Shown here: piece after piece, positions 45,781-57,495 of the stretch
Layout: every line of letters starts with the position of its first letter
Numbering within the stretch: position 1 is the stretch's first letter
NCBI RefSeq assembly: GCF_014898055.3
Contig: NW_023604861.1
Span: forward strand, 95,916,083-95,980,082
DNA: 64,000 nucleotides
Origin: Talpa occidentalis
Lineage: Eukaryota > Chordata > Mammalia > Eulipotyphla > Talpidae
Reading direction: 5' to 3'
Made by a program: the position numbers and the translations under genes
Notes under the pieces: generated by a model
Databases searched by the model: none
Seen by the model: the letters and a program-made list of their open reading frames with translations, nothing else
What the model was told of the DNA's origin: nothing

Positions 45781-46080
45781 TTTATTTTAAAAACTTCTTA
45801 CTGAAACTACAATGGCTCCCTACCACTATGACCTCATCAGGTCTTAGGCAGACAGCTCAGGTGTCATCAGCTTTGTCTTTATTGAATCCACAGAGACACT
45901 GTTTTCTCTGTGCTGCTGGGCGAGGAGGGTAAAGAGAGTTTGAGACAAAGAACCACCTTCTCCTTCTACCAGACCCTTCATTCCTTCGAAGTGAGTCTTC
46001 ATCTGAGATGTGCTCTCAGCAGATAGAAGCAGCATGGAAAGCAACTGGGCTGCTCAGCCTCACACAGCTGCTCCCTGGGT

Positions 46081-46108
46081 GGTTTTTGTTCAGGCTTGTG
46101 TCACTGTG
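46081..46108 (-). promoter_or_regulatory. 12-RSS of IGKV1-type pseudogene
   Basis: Heptamer CACAGTG (46102-46108), 12-bp spacer and nonamer ACAAAAACC (46081-46089) on the minus strand; consensus. Confidence 0.92.
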
Positions 46109-46574
46109 GGAGGAGAACTATAACTTTGAAGACAGTAAAATTGGCAACATCTTCAGGCTCCAGGCTGCTGATGGTGAGAGAATAATCAGTCCCTGACCCA
46201 CTGCCACTGAAGCGGGATGGGACCCCGGGCTGCAAATTGGATGCAGCATGAACCAGGGCCTTAGGAGAATTCCCTGGTTTCTGCTGGTACCAGGATAACC
46301 ACTTGTTAACACTCTGACTGGCCCGGCAGGAGATGGTGACTCTGTCTCCCAGAGATGCAGACACGGAGGATGGAGACTGGGTCATCTGGATGTCACACCT
46401 GGCTCCTGGGATGGAAACAGAAAACACACCCAAACTGTCATCCTGTCATCAGAAGACCTCCCTGAGGGCCAGGGGTCCTGCCCACCTGGGGCTGATCAAT
46501 CTGTTGTTTTCTTCCTCACCTGGGAGCCAGAGCAGCAGGAGGCTGAGGAGCTGAGTGGAGGCCCTCATGTGCAT
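46109..46574 (-). pseudogene. IGKV: IGKV1-type pseudogene, 1-bp deletion before Cys104
   Basis: Leader exon 46520-46574 (55 bp, MHMRASTQLLSLL) and V exon 46109-46405 (297 bp, one less than the functional relative). The domain reads normally: [17 protein letters not shown], Cys23, WYQQKPG and [25 protein letters not shown]. One base is then missing just before the Tyr-Cys codons, so Cys104 and CDR3 are out of frame and a different tail is read to the RSS. Octamer, splice sites and RSS are intact. A junctional frame change during V-J joining could not restore the lost disulphide cysteine. Confidence 0.92.
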
Positions 46575-46654
46575 GCTGGGTCCTGTCTGGACTGACCCTC
46601 AGGGGCTGGGGCAGACTATGAATAGTGTGGAGGGAGGGGCTGTGCTCTGGGAAC

Positions 46655-46662
46655 ATGCAAAT
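46655..46662 (-). promoter_or_regulatory. V-kappa promoter octamer
   Basis: Exact ATTTGCAT on the coding strand, 81 bp upstream of the pseudogene leader ATG. Confidence 0.88.
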
Positions 46663-48487
46663 GAGCAGGGGCGGGGCAGTGGGCACAGCTGCAGGGGCTG
46701 ATCATTTTCCTGCAGAGAAAATATTTTTGCCTGAAGAACGCAGGACAGAATCAGTTACTGTCTGTGAGTGGAGTGTCTTTTAGTCTCAATATTTAGGAAA
46801 AGCATCACTTCCTATTCTCCATGTCATACAGATCCCTTCAAATGTAACACTCCGTGAATTGTGTTTTAATTTTCATGCGGATATGTTCTTAAGGCTAACA
46901 AGATTTCCTTTTCACTCTGGTTCCCTGATATTGCTGGAGTGAAAATTATCATCACTGCCAACCAGATGCAGTAGCTGGGAGGACAATGCAGAGTGTGGCT
47001 GTCAGGAGTTGTGAGAGCCCAGATACTGAGCATCCTCCCTGCTGACCTCATCTCCAGCTAAGCCTTGTGTCTCTGCACTGTCTGAGGCCCTGTCCCACCA
47101 CAACTGCCTCAGCTCCAAGCTCAGGGTGTTCTCCCCATATCTGACAGTCTCCTCCCTCCCCAGTGCTGTGTCATCACACAGACCCAAGCACCCGGCCCGG
47201 TCTCCCTGGACTGTGGCTCATGTCCTTCATCCTCCTTCCCCAGGTGCCCCCTTCTGAGCTGAGGTCCTCCCAGACCGACTCCTGGTGATCCCTGGAGTCT
47301 ACTGTGTTCCTCCATCTGCATGTTCATCAGTCACCAAATATCCTCCAGGTGTTGAGACAGCAGCTCTTGGTGCTGGAGCAGGGAGTTGGGACCCAGGTGG
47401 AGTAAGGAGACTGTGTAGAGGAAGGTGAAGGGAGACACTGCACTGAGTTTGGAGCTCATGCAGTGTAGACTGATCTTCCTTAAGGGAATGAGGAGTGTAT
47501 AGCATGAAGTGTGGAGGAGAGTGGGTGAGGAGGGTGTCCCCACATGGAGAGCTGGATCTGTTTGCTGGTGCAGAGCTATGAACGGGATGAGATGAGGAGC
47601 ATCGTGTGTCTTTGATGCTCGCCCACTACCCCAACACAGTCACAGACTCTTCCTTCATTAAAGAGCATGTCCCTGGATTGGAACTTGGGCGAGTTTAAGC
47701 ACCAATCCTGAATCAGTCCTGGACCACTGGGATCGAGCCTGTAGTTGCTGTGAGTTGCAGAGAACAGCACGGAGGGGCGTGGATGGAGATGGAGGTAGAG
47801 CCAGCCCTGCACTGTGTGTGACAGGTCAAGGAGCCCCAGACTCCGAGGTGGCTGCAAAGACAGGAGCCGTGTCCCCAGCACTCGGGGACGCCTGTCTGTG
47901 TCCCGTGTCCTGTGTCATCTGTGTGGCCAGCTCTAGTGACCTAGAGAATGTTCTTTCATCTTTAGTGTCTTTGTTTCCAAGTGCATCTAAACATGTCCTT
48001 CAAAGCATCACCCTCCTATGCGGAGCTGAGGATCTTCCATGTGTGAATAAACTGTGACATGCAGGATAGTGCAGCTCGTTGACAGCTGGACCATGGCTGC
48101 TTTAGGGCCCTGTGATGAATTTATGAAAACTTTTGTGTGGGGGTGGGGGGCAGTGTGTTTGTGAAAGTTTTCGGATCCTTTCTCTGCACTTACTCTTGAT
48201 TAAGATCATGCTCCATCTTACATTTGTGACTGATATTTTTAAAATTGTTAATTAAGTTTAGGTTAAGATTTTAATGGCTCCAACAAAAAGTTGTTTTTAA
48301 AATGTGTGAAATAGACTATCATTTCTTATTTTTCTGACTTACACAACACTGGGCCTACATCATTTATGAAACTAAGCTTGGATTTTAAACAGATCACTTC
48401 ACAGTAAAAATAAATAAATAACTTTCATACATAAAGTGTTGTTGCCCATTCCATGATTAAAATATTTAGCTTAAGATTGTAGGATCA
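46663..48487. other. Intergenic spacer
   Basis: Matches 26676-27350 up to about 47330, then diverges into sequence with no relative in the window. No gene recognised in either part. Confidence 0.6.
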
Positions 48488-48756
48488 GGGGCTTCCCAGG
48501 TGGCACCGCGGGGATTGAGCACCGTGATGTGAAGCTGTCCGCAGCCTTTGCAGTGCGGTTCGACTCCTGGTCGGCCAGGGAGCAACCCATGTTGTGCAGC
48601 ACACCTTTTCTGTCTCTGCCGCTCTCCCCTCAGCAGTGTACTTCCATCCTTCTGCCTGTTCTGCTTCATGTTCTGTCTCTGGGGATTTCTCTTACCCTCC
48701 TGTGCTACTGGCCTGTACCCCAGTTCTTATATAAATAAATAAATCTTACAAAAAAA
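48488..48756 (+). mobile_element. tRNA-derived SINE with target-site duplication
   Basis: GGGGCTTCCC start, eroded A box, TGCGGTTCGACTCC B box, ATAAATAAATAAATC tail. Flanked by the 13-bp duplication GATTGTAGGATCA at 48475-48487 and 48757-48769. Confidence 0.9.
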
Positions 48757-48769
48757 GATTGTAGGATCA

Positions 48770-49559
48770 TTTGTGAAATACTTAGACACAACAAGCAGAA
48801 CCCAAAATATGCATTGGGTTAAATAGCAAGTGTGAACAGGATGAGTAAATAGGATCTGTGTACTCAAACAGTGAAAATCCCAAGAGGTAGGTTTAAGAAA
48901 ACACTCGCTCCATCGCCCTCTGTGTCACTAGCGCCGCTTTCCTCCCGCATGTCCCTGTGGCCCCATCTTGCCAGCTCTGTGTTGAGGGCGGCGCCAGCAG
49001 GGAGCAAGCACTCCTGGTGCTGTGTGTCCTGCTGGTCCCGGTGTTCAGTCTCCCATTGCGGCAGGACTGTGAGTTCCGCCACGTGGTCGGGCTTAAGCAG
49101 TGGCCTCCTTACAGGCCCTGCAGGTCAAGGTGTTAGGAGAAAGGTGGGGAAGAACAGGGAGGGGCAGGTCAGATGACCCCGGGGGGAATTGCAAGGCCTT
49201 GCATTCTTACTCAGGGTGAAGTGGAATGTGGGAAGAGTTGAGTAGAGAAGCATGAGGCACATTTACAAAGATCCTGTGGGGCTGACTGTGGACTAGACTG
49301 GCGGTGGCCAGGATAGAGGCTGTTGGCCTTGGAGGAGGGTGTGGCATGGTCCAGATGAGGGATGAGGAGGTTTTCCTGAACCCCAGAGATCAACAGTCTC
49401 TCAGCACCACACTCTCTATCCCATTGCCTGATTTATATTAGGACTGATTTATATCAGGGTTTATATTAAGACATTTCCTGGCATTATCTATACATTTCCT
49501 TTTACACACTATTGTTTCGTGCGGGCCCCCTCCTCCTGCCACAGGGGCTCTGCCACACA
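48770..49559. other. Unassigned single-copy sequence
   Basis: No paralogue in the window and no recognised gene. Frames on both strands near 48870-49180 are G/C-rich and show no domain I can name. Confidence 0.5.
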
Positions 49560-50100
49560 CCACTGGTGGGAATTTAAGCTGGTGTAGTCACTTTGGATCA
49601 CTGTTTGCTGGTTTCTTACAACATTAACCATACACTTAACCATCTAGTCCAGCAGTGATTGGACTCTCCGGTATTTTCCCAAAAGGGTTTAGCCAGATGT
49701 TCACATACAACCTGCACACAATGTTTATAGCATTTTATTCCTAAACACCAAAATTTGAAGCCTGCAAGGTGTCCTTCAGTAGATGTGAAATGTATAAATC
49801 AACGGAGACACATCCAGACAATGGAATATTAATCGACACTGAATAAGAATGAGCTAATATGTCCTGAAATGACATGGACACCAATGAAATGCTCATTTAA
49901 GTGCAGAAGCCAATCTGAAACAGGCTGTGATTCCATCTAAAGGGATTCTGGAAAAGGGAACTTTAAGGAGGCAGTGAAAACAGCAGTGAAGTTGGATTTT
50001 AGGAGTGGTTGGGACAACAGATGCAACACAGAGAAATGTTAGGGCAGTGATCCTCCTCTTTGTGATGGTGCAAAGGTGAGTACATATCCTTGTCATTGTC
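49560..50100 (+). mobile_element. Ancient L1 remnant
   Basis: Eroded L1 ORF2-end and 3' UTR landmarks on the plus strand: ACTGGTGGGAATTTAAGCTGG, CCAAAAGGGTTTAGCCAGATG, GCACACAATGTTTATAGCA and AGACAATGGAATATTAATC. No open frame. Confidence 0.75.
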
Positions 50101-50345
50101 CTTATTCTAAACTGTCCTTAGAATATACAGTGCCAAGAGTAAGCCCCCTTATTAATTATGGATTGTGGGTTTGAGAAGTGGCATGTAGGTTCATTAATAT
50201 AAAAGTTCTATTCTGATATGGGATGTTCAGTGTTGGAAAGAAGGGAACCCCTTTGACCAGAAATCTCCAATCACCTTCCACTAAGCTGCATGTGAGAGCA
50301 GCTCTCAGCAGATGGGGCACCAGGAGGAGCAGCTGCTCCCTGGGT

Positions 50346-50373
50346 GGTTTTGACTCAGGCTTGTGTCACTGTG
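50346..50373 (-). promoter_or_regulatory. Degraded 12-RSS of IGKV1-type pseudogene
   Basis: Heptamer CACAGTG (50367-50373) is intact, but the nonamer position reads GTCAAAACC (50346-50354), which interrupts the A-run of the consensus. Recombination efficiency is probably reduced. Confidence 0.8.
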
Positions 50374-50748
50374 GGAGACCAATTATAACTTTGCTGACAG
50401 TAGTAAGTGGCAGCATCTTCAGGCTCCAGGCTGCTGATGGTGAGAGTGAAATCTGTCCCAGATCCACTGTCACTGAAGCGGGATGGGACTCCAGTGTCAA
50501 TCACTGCTAACACTCTGACAGGCCCGGCAGGTGATGGTGACTTTGTCTCCTCGAGATGCAGATACTGAGGGTGGAGATTGGTTCAACTGGATGTCAGACC
50601 TGGCCCCTGAAATGGAAAGACAAAACACACCCACACTGTCATCCTGTTGTCAGAGGACTTCCCCGGGCTCAACAACTCCTGGTGTTTCCTCACATGGGAG
50701 CCAGAGCAGCAGGAGGCTGAGGAGCTGAGCAGGGGCCCTCATGTCCAT
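50374..50748 (-). pseudogene. IGKV: IGKV1-type pseudogene, 65-bp internal deletion
   Basis: Leader exon 50694-50748 (55 bp) and V exon 50374-50606 (233 bp, 65 bp shorter than 13782-14079). FR1 with Cys23 and the FR3-CDR3 part are nearly identical to the functional gene at 13782. The missing part covers the end of CDR1, FR2 with the core Trp, and CDR2, and 65 bp also shifts the frame. The leader exon ends CCCAT before the GT donor instead of CCCAG. The promoter octamer and RSS nonamer each carry a change. Confidence 0.9.
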
Positions 50749-50828
50749 GCTGGGTCCTGCCTGGACTGATCCTCAGAGGCTGGGGCAGACTATGAATAGT
50801 GTGGAGGGAGGGGCTGTGCTCTGGGAAC

Positions 50829-50836
50829 ATGCAGAT
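50829..50836 (-). promoter_or_regulatory. Mutated V-kappa octamer
   Basis: ATCTGCAT on the coding strand, one base different from ATTTGCAT, at the usual distance (81 bp) from the leader ATG. Confidence 0.75.
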
Positions 50837-53410
50837 GAGCAGGGGCAGGGCAGTGGGCACAGCTGCAGGGGCTGATCTCAGCAGCACAGAGGCAGGGACA
50901 CCCCACTCTCCATGTCCCCCCAGGGTAGGGTGAACTTGCCTGCAGAGAAGGTATTTCTCAGTGGGGAAGACAAGACAGAATCATCTACACTCCTAGGATT
51001 ATAATGTTCTTCTTGTCTATCTTTGGCATGCTTTACTCTTAGTCTCCTTGTAGTACAGGGCCTATAAAGAAAGGCACTTAAAGAAATTTTAGAACCATCT
51101 TTATTTGAACTTTGGAGCACGACAGGCTATTTCTAAGTTGTGACTCCCTGATATTACTGGTTGAGAAATTGTCTTCACTTCCAGAGAGAAATGCATTGAG
51201 GTAGAAAGGAAATAAGACTGTGGGTGTCCTGAGTTGCAAATAAAAACCCGGACACTGACCATCCTCCCTGCTGATCTCATCTCCAGCTAGGCCTTGTGTC
51301 CCCCCACATCTGAGGCCCTGTCTCACCACATCCACCTCGTCCCAAAGTCAGGGGTGTTCTCCCCCCACATCTGACAGTCTCCTCACTCCCCAGCGCTGTG
51401 TCATCAACAGACCCGAGCACAAGCCCGAGTCTCCCTGGACTGTAACTCACGTCCTTCATCCTTCTCCCCCAGGTGCTCCCTTCTAAACTGAGGTCCTCGC
51501 AGACCATTCCTCAGTGATCCCTGGAGTTTACTGTGTCCCTGCACCTTCAGTTTCCCCATCACATTCTCCTCTGTGTCCCAGGAGACAGCAGCTCTAGTCT
51601 CAGGGTGAGGAGGTCTCCCTGCCCAGCTCTCTTCACTTCTCATGTTGCCAGGACACTGCCCTAATGCAGTGTCTGTCCCCTGTGCAGCCTCTGAGCGCAT
51701 CCTTCTGTGTGTCCTGTTCCCATCCCCACCCTCCTGCACAGGATTCCTAGAAGGGGTACCACCTCAGGACAGCAGAGGGCAAGATGGGGAGACACTCCAG
51801 GGTCTTGAAAGGGAGATGCCTACAGCCTGTATGTGAGGCAGGATGACCTGGAGGGGGACTCAGAAAAGGAGGTGGGTCCAGACACACTGAGCCACTGAGT
51901 GATTTAGGGAAAATGCATTCTGGCGCAGAGGGGCAGGCAAGGGGACCAGGAGGGTAAGGAAGAAAGGGGATGAGATTGCGCAGCTATCCAGGCCTACTTT
52001 CCTGAGAAGTTTCCGGAGACCAGAGTAGCACCAGGACAGGAGGGACAGGTGGGGGGATTTAGGACCCGACAGGTGACAGGATGAGGGTGTCTTGGCAGCT
52101 AATGGGGAGTCTTCTGTCAAGACCCACAGCCCCTGGCCCTGGCAAATACCGTGACCAGGGGCAGCACCAAGGAGCAGGAGCCTGGGAGCTGGTTTTTGCA
52201 GATTTCAGCTGGGATGACTCTGCAAGCGAAAATGACTCTCTCATGGGACACAGAGTGAGCCCAAGTCAGGACACTCTCAGTGTCTTCCCCACTGGTAGTT
52301 ATGTGGGAAATGAACATGGAGATCCCCAAATAGCAATGCCAAACTTGTAGATCATTAAGATAAGATTTATTTATGATCAGGACACAAAATAGGCCAAGAG
52401 TTCACTTTCAAATAAATGTCTGATTATGAGGCAAAGAAGCCTGGGGTAAAGCCTGAACCCTTTTCCTCAGCAGAACCAAAGTTGCAGAAAAGGAGCAAAG
52501 TTGGGTTCATGTATTGTTTCCTCTGAGGCTGATCCTACACAGAGAAGTTGGGGATGGTTGTGGGGACACAGTCCACAGCAGGGAGTGCAAAGATGCTTCC
52601 GGACACTGAGCACAGGCACTGGCAGGTTTGTTCCCACTCAGCACTGGAGTACCCCAGGCTCCCAGTCCAGCCAGAGACCATCCTGCCTTAGGGGTTCCCT
52701 CTTTCTCAGTATTTCTTTCAGGGTTTTGAGTCTTGTGTTTACTTGGGGGTTTGGTGACCTCTAATGGCTGATCTGTGCTGCAGCAACTTGTAAGATTTTC
52801 TATGGGGCCCCACTCAGTCAAGGCTGAGAATTTCCCTGTTTTGGGTGATGTTGAAACTAATGTTAAGGGTCCCAGAACAGACTCTGCAGTAACACAAAAT
52901 GATTCCTCTTCTCAATAAACCGGTCACCTAGTAGAAGAAAAGGAGAAAACAGGTGAGCAGGACTGGCCATCCTATTCATGACAAGGCTGCCCTGACCAGG
53001 TCCTGTGATCACTTGAGAGACCAAACCTGGGGTTGGAAAGAGAAGGTGCAGCAGGAGGGAGCCTGCAGGCACAATGGTGGGCTGGGGCGGGACTAGGATC
53101 TACTTTCAGGACCAGGTGAAAGTAGATCTAGAACAGGTGAGGTTCCTGGTCTAGATCTGTCACCCCAGCCTTGTCCCTCCTCCAGACACGGTCCAGAGCG
53201 GCTCTAGGGCTACAGGTAAGAGGCACAGGTGAGAAACACAGTGTAAAGTCAGCACTTACAACATCGCTGTTACAACTAGGAGCAAACTCTCTCATTTTAA
53301 TGAAGTCTATTTTCACTCTGTAGATCTGCTTGTGGTTTGTGTTCATTATGTTAGGTTCTGCTGTTTTACATTAATATTCATAAATATCATTGTGATAATG
53401 AACTTATTAT
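50837..53410. other. Intergenic spacer with an Ig-like relic
   Basis: Paralogous to 14353-17453 and lacks the L1 insertion of 16336. Apart from the V-like relic at 52117-52320, no gene recognised. Confidence 0.6.
52117..52320 (-). pseudogene. IGKV: Decayed V-kappa relic, IGKV3-like
   Basis: Paralogue of 15640-15845. Minus-strand pieces read TTSGEDTESVLT and SVSHERVIFACRV, recalling the leader end, FR1 and Cys23 of a V-kappa domain. A second frame has QAPAPW and YLPGPG, in the place of FR2/FR3. There are several frame changes and no RSS. Confidence 0.45.
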
Positions 53411-53679
53411 TTTTTAAAGATTTATTTATTTATGCATACAAGAGCTGGGGTGCAGGTCAGAGGTGTGGGGTTGGGTGGAGAGGATTCACCAGAGACAGAG
53501 TGGGGAACAGAACAGGCAGATTGACTGAAGTACACTGCTGAGGGGAGCAGCAGGCAAGACAGGAGAGGTCTGCTGCACCATGTGGGTAGCTCCCTGGCGA
53601 GGGATTGAGCTCATGCTACAGTGGCTGCAGACGGCTTCATAGGTTTGTCTTAACCCCTTGAGCCACCAAGGAGGCCCTG
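53411..53679 (-). mobile_element. tRNA-derived SINE
   Basis: Same insertion as 23978-24238, without the L1 beside its tail. Minus orientation; A-rich tail complement TTTTTTAAAGATTTATTT at the left. Confidence 0.85.
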
Positions 53680-55874
53680 AACTTATTTTTAACACAGAGT
53701 TTGTACCAAGCTGCGTGAGGGCTGTGGCAAAGTGAGTTTCCCTCTCTCTGGATGGGAAAGTCAGAAGGAGGCAGCGGATGTAAGAAGAAGAGCAGAAGAG
53801 TATTGAAAGTATTTACTGTAATTCTCTGATGAGTGATGAGGACAGCTTAATCCAGGCCACATTTTCTCACCAAGTAGACCCAGAGCTTCTCAGTCCTCCT
53901 TCTCTGCTATGACGGCTCCCTGTGCTGGAGAACATAAGCAAGTGATACATGACTCTTTCCATGACTCATGGGGGAAAAAAAAGTGCAGGTGAGAACTTGC
54001 CCTTTCCATTGAGTGGATTTTGCATAATCTCTGGATTTTGCTGTTTATGTTCAGTCACATGGTCACTGCTGCCTCCCCCTGGCTCAGATGCATCTGAAAC
54101 AGAACCCAGAGGCCTCCCTGGTCCCCACAGATCAATAGTCTCTCAGCTCCACGTTCCATCCCATTGCCTGATTTTTAATCAATTTAACTATTCCTATGTT
54201 ATTTATTCAACAGTTTACACTTATTTATTCCTGCGCAGCTCCCTTCTCTGCTACCACTGGCACAGGATTATTTGGGATCTAAGTTGTATTATTTGCTCAT
54301 GTAAAATTGCTGCTCACATGACAACTGTGAACTAGTGCCTGAGATCCTAACACTAGGAAAAAAAGCATTTAGGGGAAAACTTGCCATTCTTTGCTACTGA
54401 AAAATAATTCAATGCATTACATTGACTTCAAGACAGGTGTACTTTTCCACATATAAAAATGATCCATTGGCCAATGAGAATCATGTTTACTAAATATCAA
54501 ACAAAAATTTGAATTTTACTAAAAATTTTGAAATGTGAATAACCATTTATTCATGACAGAAGGAGAAAAGTCCTAATACTGAAAGGCGTGGGTCTTGGTG
54601 GAGTGGGTAGGGAAAGGAGAGCGACACTGAATTGCTATTGTCTGTATGGAAACTTCACATTACATTCAAGTGCAGAACAACTCTGGGCCAGCACTTGCCA
54701 CAGGAGAAAGATTGTGATAAGAATTTGACTTGCCTGCCCCCTAGAGTGGTGCTGACAGAAGGACCAGGTGAAAGAAGAAACATACAAATAGAGAAATGAT
54801 CTTTGCAAATACAGGAACCTCCTGACCTGATACCTGTCCTGAAATTGCGTCAAGAGAAACAAACCATCTGCACATGACCTGGGAGCTCTTCCCAGCTGCT
54901 GGGGACAGGCGGCCACAGTCTCACAGCTCGTCTGCCCCTTGGGAGCTGCCCTCACTCTACTCTCAGGCTGGTTCCCAAGCGCAGTAGGGAGAGAGCTCCC
55001 GGGGCCCCATAACAGGTGGTCATATCTTTCCCTGTGTTGAACATGTGTCTTCTTCTTTAGAGAAATGGCCAGGCCGCTTGTCTTCTGGACACAGCACACT
55101 CCTTGTGTAGGCCAGGCCTGGCTCCTGAAGCAGAGGATGTGAAGAGCCAGCTTTGAATGGGGACTAGAAAGCCATGGGCTGTGCAGCTGGCCCAGCCTGG
55201 GAGGCAAGCAGTCCTGCCCCTCGGGACGCTGGGATCTCAGGAGCCGCCAACATGATGAACCCAGCACTTAGCTGACACCAGGGAGGCTCCAGTGAACAAT
55301 AGTCAGATCCCATCCTGTGAAACATATGCCAAGACAGGACACACTGTGGGCCTCAAGACAGGACACTGAAATTAAACACGTTCAAATCATACAAAGTACA
55401 TTCTATACAATTTTTAAAAAATTATATTCAATATGAGTAATGAAATTTCTCCAAAAAATTCCCTAATATTCAGAAATAAATAGACACTATGAAATTAGAT
55501 TGAAAAATGAAACAAAAAAGAAACTCAGAAAGCATTTTGAAGTGAAGATGTGTATATGAAGTTTACAAGAAAGCAGTGAAGTCAGGGCTCTGAGTGTGGA
55601 GCAATGAGCACGTGTAACAGCGAAGATAGTTTCAAATCAAATACCAGGGCTGTTACCCCGATGTATAGTAAGGTAGGAACAAATCCTTTTGTGGTTTCTG
55701 TCCGGACAGGGCTGCTCAGCGGAGGAGGCTGGGAAAGGTGGTGTCTGAGGTGCAGTGCGGACTCATGATCAGGAGCCCTCACATGTAAACAAGCCCCCTG
55801 AGTTCTCCTAAGTCTTCTGCTTACCCTGAGAGCTCCCGCCTGCTCCCAGATGACAGCTGGTCACCCAGGAGGGA
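53680..55874. other. Intergenic spacer
   Basis: Up to about 54797 it matches 30398-31490. From there it is part of a 3.1-kb segment with no relative in the window. The long minus-strand frame 54635-55267 spans the junction and is not conserved, so it is not called as a gene. Confidence 0.6.
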
Positions 55875-55902
55875 GGTTTTTATTCAGAGCTGAACCACTG
55901 TG
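55875..55902 (-). promoter_or_regulatory. 12-RSS of IGKV2-type pseudogene
   Basis: Heptamer CACAGTG (55896-55902), 12-bp spacer and nonamer ATAAAAACC (55875-55883), one base off consensus. Confidence 0.85.
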
Positions 55903-56580
55903 GGAGGATAATGTGTACCCTGCCTGCAGTCATAGACTTCCAGGTCCTCAGCCTCCACCGTGCTGAAATTAGGGTGAAATCTGTACCTGACCTGCTGCCA
56001 CTGAGCCTGTCTGGGACCCCAGAGGCCCTGTGGGAAACCACATACAACAGGTGCCTTGGAGACTGGCCTGGCTTCTGCTGGAACCAATTCAAATAGGTGT
56101 TTCCATTATTATGTTAGAAGCTCTGACTGGCCCTGCATGAGATGGAGGCCTACTCTCCCAGGGTGACGGTCAGGAAGAGGGGTGTCTGAGTCAGGATAAC
56201 ATCCCCACTGGATCCAATAGAAGTGAGAAAAATACAAGATAATGTACACATCTTATGATCCATTTTCATAATTTTCCTCTCTTACATACTTCAGACTAAA
56301 TTATTTTTTAATTTTATCAACATCCTAAAATTTCCACTTTTAAAAATTTCCATCATACAAATGACTTTTAACACCTGCATACAACATGCCCCCTCTTCTA
56401 TGTCCCCAGAAGCCAGGTACTTGATTCTTCCGCTTCTCATACTGACCACGAAGTCACAGTACACATCTGCATGTGCACTGAGACATGTGGGGAGCAGGTG
56501 CCCCCAAAGCTCACCTTTCCCTCTGCCCTTATCAGGGACCCAGAGCATCAGCAGCCCAGGATCTGAGAAGGGAACCTCAT
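55903..56580 (-). pseudogene. IGKV: IGKV2-type pseudogene with many lesions
   Basis: V exon 55903-56214 (312 bp, one short) and leader remnant 56533-56580. Recognisable are a VILTQTP-like FR1, Cys23, the long CDR1, [10 protein letters not shown] and GVPDR. Lesions: a stop (TAG) in FR1 after LGE; a stop (TAA) in CDR1; a 1-bp deletion in FR3 that puts Cys104 out of frame; a lost acceptor AG (TTG at the usual site); a 1-bp deletion in the leader exon giving MRFPSQILGC-stop; and a destroyed donor (AT for GT). It is clearly the oldest pseudogene of the recognisable set. Confidence 0.9.
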
Positions 56581-56678
56581 TTTGAGAAGCTGACCTGAGA
56601 GGCCTGATAAGTCAAAGCAAGACCTGAGCTGACCTTTTATCTCAGCCCTGCCAGGGAAGGTCCTCCCCAGGGACCCAC

Positions 56679-56686
56679 ACGCAAAT
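56679..56686 (-). promoter_or_regulatory. Mutated V-kappa octamer
   Basis: ATTTGCGT on the coding strand, one base from ATTTGCAT, 99 bp upstream of the former leader ATG. Confidence 0.7.
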
Positions 56687-57156
56687 CCCCAGGTGGGGGC
56701 AGCAGGGTGCAGAGAGCCAAAGGGAGGGTGGGGCTCTTCTCTGAGAATGTAAAAAAATCTGTCTGAGTGTGGAAAGTAATCTAAGCTGTCTACCTGATGC
56801 AGTTTCTTGTACCAGTATTCTAGAACTTTGTCAGATATCAAATTTATACTTATTTTTAATCGGGTTGAATTTCCATAAATATTTTGTGATTTTGTCTTTC
56901 TATGTTTTTAAAGAGGTTGTGGGGGTTGTACGTTGTTGTTTTAATTGTGCTAAAACACATGGAACAAAGAGCAGAAATCTTATATGTAACTGAATAAGAG
57001 CTTCATAGATTCATTAGGTAGATGAAATTCAGCACATTTCAAACACTTTAGATGCCTCCTTAAGCTCTTTCAAGTCAATATCTTCTCCCAACCAAGTCAG
57101 AGCCCTTCTGATATCTGTCACAGCAGCCTGATTTTTCTTGGCTTTAAATTTCATCT

Positions 57157-57495
57157 AAACTGATGTCAGCGGGCCTCCCCGGTGGCGCAGCGGTTGAGCG
57201 CTGGGTTGCGAAGCTGCCCGCGGCATCTGCGGCGCCGGTTCGATCCCCCGGCTGCTCCCCGGCCACTGGAGGAGGGTCCCACATGGCGCGCAGACCCCTC
57301 CTGCCGCCCGCTGCTCCCCTCAGCAGTGTACTTCGGTCCTTCTGCCTGCTCTGCTCCCCGCTCTGGCTCTGGTGAATTCTCTCACCCTCCCGTGCTTCTG
57401 ACTGTACCCAGTGCATGTATAAACAAAAACAAACAAACAAATAAATAAATAAGCATGCCTCTATAAAAAAAAAAAAAAAAAAAACTGATGTCAGC
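57157..57495 (+). mobile_element. Young tRNA-derived SINE with perfect target-site duplication
   Basis: SINE body 57171-57481: GGGCCTCCCC start, A box TGGCGCAGCGGTTGAGCG, B box GGTTCGATCCC, a G/C-rich body, and an A-rich tail that ends in about 20 A. A perfect 14-bp duplication AAACTGATGTCAGC flanks it (57157-57170 and 57482-57495). The best-preserved member in the window. Confidence 0.94.

Noticed and set aside
48871..49176. 101-codon G/C-rich plus-strand frame
   Set aside because: Single copy, no recognisable domain, overlapped by an opposite frame of similar quality; composition alone explains it.
54635..55267. 210-codon minus-strand frame
   Set aside because: It crosses the edge of a duplicated block at about 54797 and its second half equals a non-coding paralogue near 31328-31490. 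No domain is recognisable.
57171..57481. Possible tRNA gene (A and B boxes present)
   Set aside because: The tRNA-like head is fused to a non-tRNA body and A-rich tail, has a target duplication, and belongs to a family of eight. It is a SINE.
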